DNA from: Flavobacteriales bacterium UBA1694
Lineage (GTDB): Bacteria > Bacteroidota > Bacteroidia > Flavobacteriales > Weeksellaceae
Direction: 5' to 3'
Assembly: GCA_002319955.1 (NCBI GenBank)
Contig: DCJS01000021.1
Coordinates: 1 to 5,977 of the forward strand
DNA length: 5,977 nucleotides
This document shows, one piece after another, positions 1 to 5,380 of the stretch. Each line of letters begins with the position of its first letter. Within the stretch, counting starts at the first letter, position 1. A program made the position numbers and the translations under genes. A model generated the notes under the pieces. That model searched no databases and was not told the DNA's origin. It was given only the letters and a program-made list of their open reading frames with translations.

Positions 1-566
1 TAGTCCAATTGAATAAAGATGAGTTGGGGAGTTTTAGCGCCGTTTTAAGCAACGGACTCATTCTTTTAATTTTCTTTGCTATTGTTTTAGGTGGGATCTA
101 TAAAAAAATTGACATTTTTGATGCCTTTATTGAGGGAGCCAAAGAAGGCTTTTGGACCTGTGTTAAGATCATCCCTTATTTAGTAGGAATGCTAATTGCT
201 ATTTCACTCCTAAGAACCTCAGGGGTCTTTGAAATTATAATTGATGGGATGAAGTGGCTTGCAAATTATGCGGCGCTCGACACGCGTTTTATCGATGGCC
301 TACCGACCGCTTTAATTAAGCCCCTTTCAGGATCCGGTGCCCGTGGCATGATGGTCGATACCATGGCCACTTTTGGACCTGATAGCTTCGCCTCGCGTTT
401 GGCTGGCGTTCTACAAGGAAGTTCCGACACGACATTTTATGTAATTGCGGTTTATTACGGCGCAGTTGGTATTCGCAATGTTCGCTACACGGTAGGTGCC
501 ATGCTACTTGCAGATTTAGTGGGAATTATAACCGCCATCTCACTGGCCTATTTGTTTTTCGGTTAA
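1..566 (+). CDS. spmB: Spore maturation protein B-type membrane protein (nucleoside recognition/Gate domain), 5'-truncated
   Basis: This is the C-terminal part of a polytopic inner-membrane protein of the SpmB family. The reading frame is open to the window's left edge, so the TTG at 9 is probably not the true start. Numbering from that TTG, hydrophobic stretches lie near residues 17-30, 54-68, 143-155 and 162-184. The family signature is clear: PLSGSGARG at 105-113, GPDSF at 123-127, and QGSSDTTFYV at 136-145 followed by VYYGAVGI and RY. The visible 185 residues match the whole length of a stand-alone SpmB. In Bacteroidota, SpmA and SpmB are often fused in one chain of roughly 400 residues, so the missing part is plausibly an SpmA half (inference from family knowledge). 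SpmA/SpmB are needed for spore core dehydration in Bacillus, and the role in non-sporulating bacteria is not established. The stop lies 3 nt before the next gene, which suggests cotranscription. Confidence 0.9.
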   Translation, partial: VQLNKDELGSFSAVLSNGLILLIFFAIVLGGIYKKIDIFDAFIEGAKEGFWTCVKIIPYLVGMLIAISLLRTSGVFEIIIDGMKWLANYAALDTRFIDGLPTALIKPLSGSGARGMMVDTMATFGPDSFASRLAGVLQGSSDTTFYVIAVYYGAVGIRNVRYTVGAMLLADLVGIITAISLAYLFFG

Positions 567-569
567 CCT

Positions 570-971
570 ATGATACACGACAAAGATTACATCCTACGGA
601 TGGTTAAACAATTAAGTGATGCCCTCTCTAGGCTGCTTTTAGGGAATAATGAGGGCATTCCTCAAGAGGAGGAATTGGCCGTGGATACGCAGATTCGCAA
701 TGTGTTCAAGTTGACAAAAGACGAGTTGAGTACAAAAGAAATTGCAGAACTTGAATCGTTTATACAAAATCAACCCGAGTCCCATCGAGTTGGGTATTAC
801 GAAGTGCTTGGCCATTTTTTCTTTTTACTCTATCAAATTGAGCCTCTTCCAGCGTATGGAGAAAAGGCCGAAACCTTCTACCGTATTTGGCTTGAGCAAA
901 GTAAAATATTCTCCTTGGTCGTGATGCAGCGACTGGCAGAGTTAGACAACAAAAAAACCGGTAAGAACTAG
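570..971 (+). CDS. Small helical protein of unknown function, cotranscribed with the SpmB homologue
   Basis: I do not recognise this 133-aa protein with certainty. The ATG lies 3 nt after the spmB stop, so the two genes are almost certainly in one transcript. No Shine-Dalgarno sequence is visible. The chain is predicted to be soluble, with no signal peptide, no transmembrane segment and no cysteine. It starts with an amphipathic helix (DYILRMVKQLSDALSRLL, residues 6-23). A charged middle section with lysines and glutamates follows (about 47-63). A more hydrophobic, aromatic helix comes next (GYYEVLGHFFFLLYQIE, 75-91), and then a C-terminal helical part with YRIW near 109-112. The opening D-Y-I-(L/M)-R-M pattern recalls small DUF6483-like proteins, but this is only a memory-based resemblance. 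All-alpha architecture, perhaps TPR-like, is inference. The stop codon TAG (969-971) sits inside the loop of the terminator hairpin. Confidence 0.85.
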   Translation: MIHDKDYILRMVKQLSDALSRLLLGNNEGIPQEEELAVDTQIRNVFKLTKDELSTKEIAELESFIQNQPESHRVGYYEVLGHFFFLLYQIEPLPAYGEKAETFYRIWLEQSKIFSLVVMQRLAELDNKKTGKN

Positions 972-990
972 TCCTACCGGTTATTTTTTT
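951..990. terminator. Bidirectional rho-independent terminator between convergent genes
   Basis: The arms AACCGGTA (956-963) and TACCGGTT (975-982) form a perfect 8-bp stem with an 11-nt loop. Upstream is an A-run (951-957, partly in the stem) and downstream a T-run (984-990). The A/T flanks can extend the pairing past one A-A mismatch at 955/983. Because a T-tract follows the hairpin on both strands, it can end the + strand spmB transcript and the - strand bacilliredoxin transcript, whose stop lies only about 14 nt away at 1004-1006. Confidence 0.88.
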
Positions 991-1003
991 TAGTTTACTA
1001 AGC

Positions 1004-1414
1004 CTAGCAGTATTCCTGGTAAGCAGCCTGCAAGTTTGCAGAAATAGCACCAGCTGGGTTGCCCTCAATGTGGTGTCTTTCTAGCATATGCACAAGCTCT
1101 CCGTCTTTAAATAACGCAACACTTGGTGAACTTGGTGGGAATGGCGCAAAATGTCTTCTTGCTTCTGCCACGGCGTCATTGTCAAATCCTGCAAATACAG
1201 TGACTAATTGATCGGGCTTCTTCTCTCCTACTAGAGAGTCGACGACCCCTGGTCTTGCAGCACCTGCTGCGCAACCGCATACGGAGTTAACCATCACTAA
1301 GGTGGTTCCTTCTTTCTTAATTGCCTGGGAGACTTGTTCTGCGGTGGTAAGGTCTTGGAAACCTTTATCAGTAAGTTCCGCCTTCATCGGCATTACTAAT
1401 TCTTCTGGATACAT
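1004..1414 (-). CDS. BrxA/BrxB-family bacilliredoxin (YphP/YqiW family, thioredoxin fold)
   Basis: This is a complete 136-aa protein, close to the family length of about 140-145 residues. Bacilliredoxins are cytoplasmic thioredoxin-fold proteins that remove bacillithiol from S-bacillithiolated proteins, and some also show weak disulfide isomerase activity. The diagnostic unusual active site is the CGC motif at Cys46-Gly-Cys48, within VNSVCGCAAGAARPG. Also visible are a strand FAGFD (74-78), the SPS segment at 96-98 whose Pro97 is the likely cis-proline facing the active site, and a conserved region FKDGELVHMLERH (102-114). The last residue is Cys136, which may act as a resolving or additional cysteine (inference). 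The ATG at 1414 gives the expected N-terminus (MYPEELVMPM). Its use of bacillithiol implies that bsh genes exist elsewhere in the genome, which cannot be seen here. The gene stands alone, convergent with the spmB operon, and has its own promoter-like element upstream. Confidence 0.93.
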   Translation of the reverse strand: MYPEELVMPMKAELTDKGFQDLTTAEQVSQAIKKEGTTLVMVNSVCGCAAGAARPGVVDSLVGEKKPDQLVTVFAGFDNDAVAEARRHFAPFPPSSPSVALFKDGELVHMLERHHIEGNPAGAISANLQAAYQEYC

Positions 1415-1421
1415 ATCGATA

Positions 1422-1459
1422 CTATTTTAAGTTAAAAATTCTATTCAAAGTTAAAGAAT
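1422..1459. repeat. Imperfect 19-bp tandem duplication spanning the bacilliredoxin promoter
   Basis: Positions 1422-1440 and 1441-1459 align at a 19-bp offset with 15 of 19 identical bases. The core shared block is CTATTnnAAGTTAAA. The upstream copy (in - strand terms) contains the TAACTTTG -7 element. In the copy nearer the gene, the two changed bases destroy the TTTG part, leaving TAACTTAA. This may be a local duplication of promoter DNA or a coincidence in A/T-rich sequence. Confidence 0.45.
1446..1453 (-). promoter_or_regulatory. Bacteroidota-type -7 promoter element (TAACTTTG) for the bacilliredoxin gene
   Basis: Read on the - strand this octamer is TAACTTTG, an exact match to the Bacteroidota primary-sigma -7 consensus TAnnTTTG. 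It lies 31 nt before the ATG, so a start site a few bases downstream would leave a leader of about 25 nt. No TTG is found at the usual distance for the -33 box (roughly 17-23 bp upstream), so that part is weak or the promoter needs an activator. The flanking DNA is very A/T-rich, so a chance match is possible. Confidence 0.5.
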
Positions 1460-1515
1460 ATAATTTGATTCTCTCTCATCTTTTAAATCATCAAAACCGT
1501 TCCATTTTATGAAAC

Positions 1516-1530
1516 TGGACAAATTGTCCA
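1516..1530. promoter_or_regulatory. 15-bp palindrome TGGACAA-A-TTGTCCA, possible protein-binding site
   Basis: Two perfect 7-bp inverted arms (1516-1522 and 1524-1530) flank one central A. This geometry suits a dimeric DNA-binding regulator. It lies 63 bp upstream of the -7 element of the bacilliredoxin gene and just past the terminator of the yqeY operon. A 1-nt loop cannot form an RNA hairpin without opening the inner pairs, and no T-tract follows directly on either strand, so a terminator role is unlikely. The binding factor is unknown; the operator role is inference. Confidence 0.4.
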
Positions 1531-1537
1531 TGGGAAT

Positions 1538-1567
1538 AAAAAAGCCCCGAACCAAAGGTTCGGGACT
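1538..1567 (-). terminator. Rho-independent terminator of the ftsQ-ftsA-ftsZ-yqeY operon
   Basis: On the - strand the hairpin reads CCCGAACC-TTT-GGTTCGGG, an 8-bp perfect stem (1557-1564 with 1546-1553) with a 3-nt loop. After a few more bases comes a run of six T (the complement of 1538-1543). The stem can be extended past one mismatch by A1543/T1567 and G1544/C1566. It sits 63 nt after the yqeY stop codon and is oriented for the - strand operon. The + strand side has no T-tract, so it should act in one direction only. Confidence 0.9.
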
Positions 1568-1630
1568 CAAATCAAATCGATATGCAAAGGTTGAATATCC
1601 TAACTAATGTACCTCTGAGATGATCAAGTG

Positions 1631-2077
1631 TTACGAAAGTAACGCTCGAGCCATTGCAGAAATACTCTTGCCGTCCGATTGTCCACCTAGATCTGCGGAA
1701 GCTTTGCTCATAACCTTCCCTAAGTCTTTGATCGATTCGGCACCTACCTGCGCGATAATCTCGCGAATGGCAACTTCCAGCTCTATTTCCGAGAGCTGCG
1801 TGGGTAAAAACACTTCTATTACCTTAATTTGAGCCTGCTCAACCTGAGCTAGGTCGTCACGACCTTGCGCAGAAAACTGCTCAATAGAATCTTTACGCTG
1901 TTTGATCATTCGTTGCAAAATGGCAATCTCCTGCTCCTTTGTTACTTCCACGCCTCTGTTTTCAGTCTGAAGAAGCAAAATCTGAGATTTCACTGCTCTT
2001 AACGAATCTAGTGCAACTTTATCCTTATCTTTCATTGCGGCCTTAATAGCCTCGGTGATAACCAGTTCTAAACTCAT
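1631..2077 (-). CDS. yqeY: GatB/YqeY domain-containing protein
   Basis: This is a complete 148-aa protein of the usual YqeY length. Family marks run along the whole chain: an N-terminal helix starting MSLELVITEAIKAAMKDKD; the SLRAVKSQI segment near 25-33; the signature QRMIKQRKDSIEQF (55-68) with GRDDLA (72-77); FLPTQLSE (90-97); and KDLGKVM (117-123). YqeY resembles the C-terminal tRNA-binding tail domain of GatB, the amidotransferase subunit that converts misacylated Glu-tRNA(Gln) or Asp-tRNA(Asn). The stand-alone protein's own function is not firmly known, and it has no catalytic domain. The ATG at 2077 follows the ftsZ stop by 43 nt with an A/T-rich leader and no Shine-Dalgarno sequence. 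It is the last gene of the division operon, before the terminator near 1550. This placement after ftsZ recurs in Bacteroidota (from memory), and a link to division is unproven. Confidence 0.93.
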   Translation of the reverse strand: MSLELVITEAIKAAMKDKDKVALDSLRAVKSQILLLQTENRGVEVTKEQEIAILQRMIKQRKDSIEQFSAQGRDDLAQVEQAQIKVIEVFLPTQLSEIELEVAIREIIAQVGAESIKDLGKVMSKASADLGGQSDGKSISAMARALLS

Positions 2078-2104
2078 TGAATTAAATTTTTAGTTAATAC
2101 TCAA

Positions 2105-2120
2105 AGGGGCTCTTACCCCT
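2105..2120 (-). other. Short GC hairpin in the ftsZ-yqeY gap
   Basis: AGGGG (2105-2109) and CCCCT (2116-2120) form a 5-bp stem with a 6-nt loop, directly next to the ftsZ stop codon (2121-2123). On the - strand the hairpin is followed by TTTGAG rather than a long T-run, so it is at best a weak, partial terminator or an mRNA-stability/processing element that lowers yqeY relative to ftsZ (inference). Confidence 0.35.
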
Positions 2121-3950
2121 CTAGTCTACGTCCTTGTTAAGGAATTTGTTTTCGCTTAACTGGGTTTTTCCATCTGATTCAGATAGAAAAGTTCCGATGG
2201 TTTGATCAGACGCATTCTGCGCTGCAATCGAAATGTTCTTTCTTCTGAACGCAGGAATGGTTTCGAAATCATCATTCTCCGACACGTTCTGATAACGGGA
2301 ATTGAATTCCTTCAGTTTATTACGGCGTTCGTTTACTTTTTCCGTATTGGTTGGCTTTGAAATAAAGGTAAAGTCTTCCGTGGAATTCAGTACGACCTGC
2401 GCTTTCTCTGCTTCTTGAACAGGTTCCTGTTTCTGTGGCATGGCCTCAGGCATTTCGGGTTCCTTGGCCGGGGCTTTCGCCTCTAGTTGAAAATCGATTT
2501 CCTCCTGTGGTTCTGGTTCGAATACAAAACTCTCTGGTTGAACTTTGGCTTCTGGCGTCTTTTTAAGAGGCTCCTCGATTTCAAATGAGAAGGACTCTGG
2601 CTCAAGATCGTTATCGCTTCCGCTATAGCTGAAAAGGTCTAACTCATTTGCACTTAAGGATTCAGAGTCAGAACCAAAGTTATACCCCTGTGAGTCATAA
2701 TCTTCCTCGCCTAGCGTGTCAAATTGCACCTCGGTATCCGGCAGTGGATTAGGGGCCAACATTTGCGGTCTGCTTTTTTTGTTTACTGCTCTAAAATGAA
2801 TTCCTGGATCCTCCTCATCGTCAAGTCTAAAGAGGTTCTTCTTTTCAGTATCGGTTTCAGTATCGCGCTCCGCTCTAGTCTTAAAAGGGGACTCTATTGA
2901 GCTATGCTCGCGTTGTGGGTCACCCAGTGCGATTTTAATGGTCTCGGTTGGACCGTCATATTTTCGGTTGTCTTTCGCAAAGCCTGTGGCAATAACAAGG
3001 ACACTAACAGAGTCGCCTAATTCTTCATCCGTACCCACCCCAAAGATAATGTCCGCGGTATGTCCAGCTTCTTTCTGGATATGATCCATAATCACACCAA
3101 TTTCATCCATGGTCACTTCTTGTGCGCCACTTCGAATAAGGAGAAGAACATTCTTGGCTCCCGTGATCTTATTATCGTTTAGAAGAGGGGAATCTAAGGC
3201 GATTTTAACGGCTTCTTCAGCCTTATTCTCTCCTTCTGCTCTTCCGGTAGACATAAGAGCCGTACCCGAATTCTGTAGGACGGATTTCGCATCTCTAAAG
3301 TCAATATTGACATCGAAATAGCCTGTAATAACCTCTGCCATCCCTTTGGCTGCATTGGTTAAAACCTCATCCGCTTTTGCAAAGCCTTGCTTAAATCCTA
3401 AATCCCCGAATTGCTGTCTTAACTTATCGTTGTTGATCACAATTAAGGAGTCGACGTTATTACGCAGTTTGTCGAGGCCAATTTCAGCCTGCTCTAGACG
3501 GCGTTTTCCTTCAAAACTAAAAGGGACCGTGACGATTCCAATGGTTAAGATTCCCATCTCCTTGGCAATCTTCGCAATAACTGGAGCGGCGCCCGTTCCA
3601 GTACCGCCACCCATTCCAGCCGTAATAAACACCATTTTGGTGTTTTGCCCTAATGCGGCCTTAATTTCATCAATACTTTCAATGGCAGACTTTTCACCGA
3701 CTTCAGGATCGGCGCCTGCGCCTAGACCCTCCGTGGTAGAAATTCCCAATTGAACTTTATTAGCAACAGGGTTATTATCTAGCGTCTGAGAGTCGGTATT
3801 ACAAATCACAAAATCGACCCCATGAATTCCGGTCTCGTACATGTGTTTTAGAGCGTTATTTCCGCCACCTCCGACGCCGATTACTTTTATGATTGACGAA
3901 TTTCCTTTCGGTAAATCGAATGAAAATCCTTGTGTGCTTAAATTTTCCAT
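2121..3950 (-). CDS. ftsZ: Cell division protein FtsZ (tubulin-like GTPase) with long acidic linker and C-terminal extension
   Basis: FtsZ polymerises at midcell into the Z-ring, hydrolyses GTP, and directs septal wall synthesis. The globular domain covers about residues 20-325. It includes the nucleotide loop GVGGGGNNA (25-33), the tubulin signature GGGTGTG (114-120), FSFEGKRR (144-151), and the T7 catalytic loop N215-I-D217-F-R-D220, with the residues needed for GTP hydrolysis across the subunit interface. The domain ends at VLVIATGFA. A linker of about 235 residues follows (326-560), rich in E, D, P, S and Q, with two copies of PESF(S/V)FE at 451-457 and 472-478. The conserved C-terminal peptide that binds FtsA is DFETIPAFRRK (561-571), and 38 more residues follow it. 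At 609 aa the protein is far longer than E. coli FtsZ (383), but long forms are normal in flavobacteria. The ATG is 16 nt after the ftsA stop, behind an A-rich leader. Confidence 0.98.
   Translation of the reverse strand: MENLSTQGFSFDLPKGNSSIIKVIGVGGGGNNALKHMYETGIHGVDFVICNTDSQTLDNNPVANKVQLGISTTEGLGAGADPEVGEKSAIESIDEIKAALGQNTKMVFITAGMGGGTGTGAAPVIAKIAKEMGILTIGIVTVPFSFEGKRRLEQAEIGLDKLRNNVDSLIVINNDKLRQQFGDLGFKQGFAKADEVLTNAAKGMAEVITGYFDVNIDFRDAKSVLQNSGTALMSTGRAEGENKAEEAVKIALDSPLLNDNKITGAKNVLLLIRSGAQEVTMDEIGVIMDHIQKEAGHTADIIFGVGTDEELGDSVSVLVIATGFAKDNRKYDGPTETIKIALGDPQREHSSIESPFKTRAERDTETDTEKKNLFRLDDEEDPGIHFRAVNKKSRPQMLAPNPLPDTEVQFDTLGEEDYDSQGYNFGSDSESLSANELDLFSYSGSDNDLEPESFSFEIEEPLKKTPEAKVQPESFVFEPEPQEEIDFQLEAKAPAKEPEMPEAMPQKQEPVQEAEKAQVVLNSTEDFTFISKPTNTEKVNERRNKLKEFNSRYQNVSENDDFETIPAFRRKNISIAAQNASDQTIGTFLSESDGKTQLSENKFLNKDVD
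2238..2270 (-). other. FtsZ conserved C-terminal peptide (partner-binding motif), placed internally
   Basis: These bases encode DFETIPAFRRK, FtsZ residues 561-571, which matches the canonical D-x-L-x-I-P-A-F-L-R-K peptide that docks onto FtsA and other partners. It is followed by 38 residues (bases 2124-2237) ending in FLNKDVD, whereas in E. coli the motif lies almost at the end of the protein. A helical basic stretch (ERRNKLKEFNSRY, 541-553) comes just before it. Confidence 0.8.
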
Positions 3951-3966
3951 ATCTGTTGTTCTTTTT

Positions 3967-5346
3967 TTATTCTACTTCTTCAAAAAATTTCTTTACGCTT
4001 TCCATAATCTTTTGACCCAGGGTTAGTCCTCGGCGCTTCTTTTGAGCCGAATCCTGGCTCTGAGGCTGCGCGGATTCGTCAGGAACTTGGGCATCCTGGT
4101 CTATTTGCTCTGGAGTGAGTACAGTCGCTTTAAGCACATCTGCAGTCTCAGTCTCCATATCGGCTCCTGTGAAATTCTTCTTATCTCTAATTTTCAAACT
4201 CTCCATTAACAGACCAATGGCCGTGGCATACTCTGGTCCTTTTAGAAATTGGTTCTTGTCGTTGGACACGTATTCGTTTGCGCACCCTAGTCTGGAATCA
4301 AATCCAGTGGTGTAATTCGTAAGTTGACGAATGTGCTTAAGATTTGATCCGCCTCCGGTAAGAACAATTCCTGCAATTAATTTCTTCTTTTGTTCAAACG
4401 CGCCATAAGCCTTAAGCTCTGTGTTGACCATCTCCAAGATTTCTTCAACTCTTGCGTTAATAACTTGAGCTAAAGTCTTCAATGAAATTTCCTTATCAGT
4501 CCTTCCGTGTAGTCCCGGAATGGTGACAAAGGTGGTGTCTTTCTCCATTTCTGGAACAGCAGAACCAAACTTGACCTTAAGCTGCTCGGCATGTTTCTCA
4601 ATGATTGCACACCCCTCTTTAATATCGTCCGTGATAATGCCTCCGCCATAAGGAATTACGCACGTATGGCGAATAATATTATCTTTAAAAATAGCAATGT
4701 CTGTTGTTCCACCACCGATATCGACAATGGCTACGCCCGCTTCTTTTTCCTCTTTGGTTAAAACCGCCTCAGAGGAGGCAAGGGGCTCGAGAGTCAAGGC
4801 TTCCATTTCGAGTCCGGCTTCACGAACACACCGCGCGATATTGCGAATGCTTCCCATTTGGCCTACGACGACATGAAAATTGGCTTCCAGGCGCTTCCCG
4901 TGCATGCCGATTGGTTCTTGGATTTCCCCTTCGGAGTCCACTTTATATTCCTGAGGAAGTACATGAATGATTTCCTCTCCAGGAAGCATCACAAGCTTTT
5001 TGACCTGCTCTTTAAGCACCTCAATATCGTCCTCCGTAATGTATTTATCCGGATGCTCTCGCATAATGTAATCCGAATGTTGAAGCGATCGAATATGTTT
5101 GCCCGCGATGCCCACAGTCACTTTGTGAATTGGGACACCAGAACTTTTTTGGGCCTCTTCAACCGCCATTTTAATTGAGCCGATTGTTTGGGAAATGTTA
5201 TTTACAATTCCTTTATGCACTCCAAGACTTTTAGCCTTGCCCACACCTAGTACCTCGATTTTACCGTGGGTATTTCTGCGGCCGACGATGGCCACAATTT
5301 TCGTGGTGCCGATGTCTAATCCTACTGAATACTCTTGATTTTCCAT
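3967..5346 (-). CDS. ftsA: Cell division protein FtsA (actin-like ATPase, Z-ring membrane anchor)
   Basis: FtsA binds ATP and polymerises on the inner membrane, where it tethers FtsZ and recruits later divisome proteins. The 459-aa chain shows the actin-fold motifs in order: phosphate-1 loop GLDIGTTK (9-16); the FtsA-specific SHS2/1C subdomain at about 85-165 in place of an actin subdomain; phosphate-2 loop VDIGGGTTDIA (208-218); and the adenosine motif GIVLTGGGSNL (326-336). After the core (to about 384) comes a variable linker rich in D, E, Q and T. The protein ends in a basic amphipathic helix (residues 436-459, starting KKRRGLTLGQK and ending VKKFFEEVE), the expected membrane-targeting sequence. 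E. coli FtsA is 420 aa, so the extra length lies mainly in the linker. The ATG at 5346 places the phosphate-1 loop properly near the N-terminus. The gene is 34 nt after ftsQ and 16 nt before ftsZ, with no terminator between. Confidence 0.98.
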   Translation of the reverse strand: MENQEYSVGLDIGTTKIVAIVGRRNTHGKIEVLGVGKAKSLGVHKGIVNNISQTIGSIKMAVEEAQKSSGVPIHKVTVGIAGKHIRSLQHSDYIMREHPDKYITEDDIEVLKEQVKKLVMLPGEEIIHVLPQEYKVDSEGEIQEPIGMHGKRLEANFHVVVGQMGSIRNIARCVREAGLEMEALTLEPLASSEAVLTKEEKEAGVAIVDIGGGTTDIAIFKDNIIRHTCVIPYGGGIITDDIKEGCAIIEKHAEQLKVKFGSAVPEMEKDTTFVTIPGLHGRTDKEISLKTLAQVINARVEEILEMVNTELKAYGAFEQKKKLIAGIVLTGGGSNLKHIRQLTNYTTGFDSRLGCANEYVSNDKNQFLKGPEYATAIGLLMESLKIRDKKNFTGADMETETADVLKATVLTPEQIDQDAQVPDESAQPQSQDSAQKKRRGLTLGQKIMESVKKFFEEVE

Positions 5347-5380
5347 TTGTATGCTGATTTGATTTAATTTCTTATGTTGT

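Noticed and set aside
9..11. TTG as the start of the SpmB protein
   Set aside because: The frame is open upstream to the window edge (codons GTC CAA precede it), and there is no leader. A fused or longer protein entering from outside the window is more likely.
760..1068. - strand open frame of 102 codons over the 133-aa gene and the terminator
   Set aside because: It runs through the bidirectional terminator and overlaps the end of the bacilliredoxin gene in another frame. Its composition is full of Arg, Leu and Cys with no family pattern, so it is a shadow frame.
1415..1630. Search for a small gene or structured RNA in the largest intergenic gap
   Set aside because: No open frame with coding character and no tRNA-like or riboswitch-like fold was seen. 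The promoter element, palindrome and terminator account for the recognisable content.
1630..1643. Small hairpin GTTAC-GAAA-GTAAC over the yqeY stop codon
   Set aside because: There are only five base pairs, and on the - strand the loop is TTTC with no T-tract after it. The strong terminator about 65 nt downstream explains termination without it.
3346..3753. + strand open frame of 135 codons opposite ftsZ
   Set aside because: It lies wholly antisense to the most conserved part of ftsZ. The proline/isoleucine-rich translation simply mirrors the FtsZ codons, and no promoter or leader is evident.
4704..5178. Two overlapping + strand open frames opposite ftsA
   Set aside because: Both are antisense to the well-supported ftsA core. 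Their low-complexity Arg/His/Leu content and mutual overlap mark them as chance frames.
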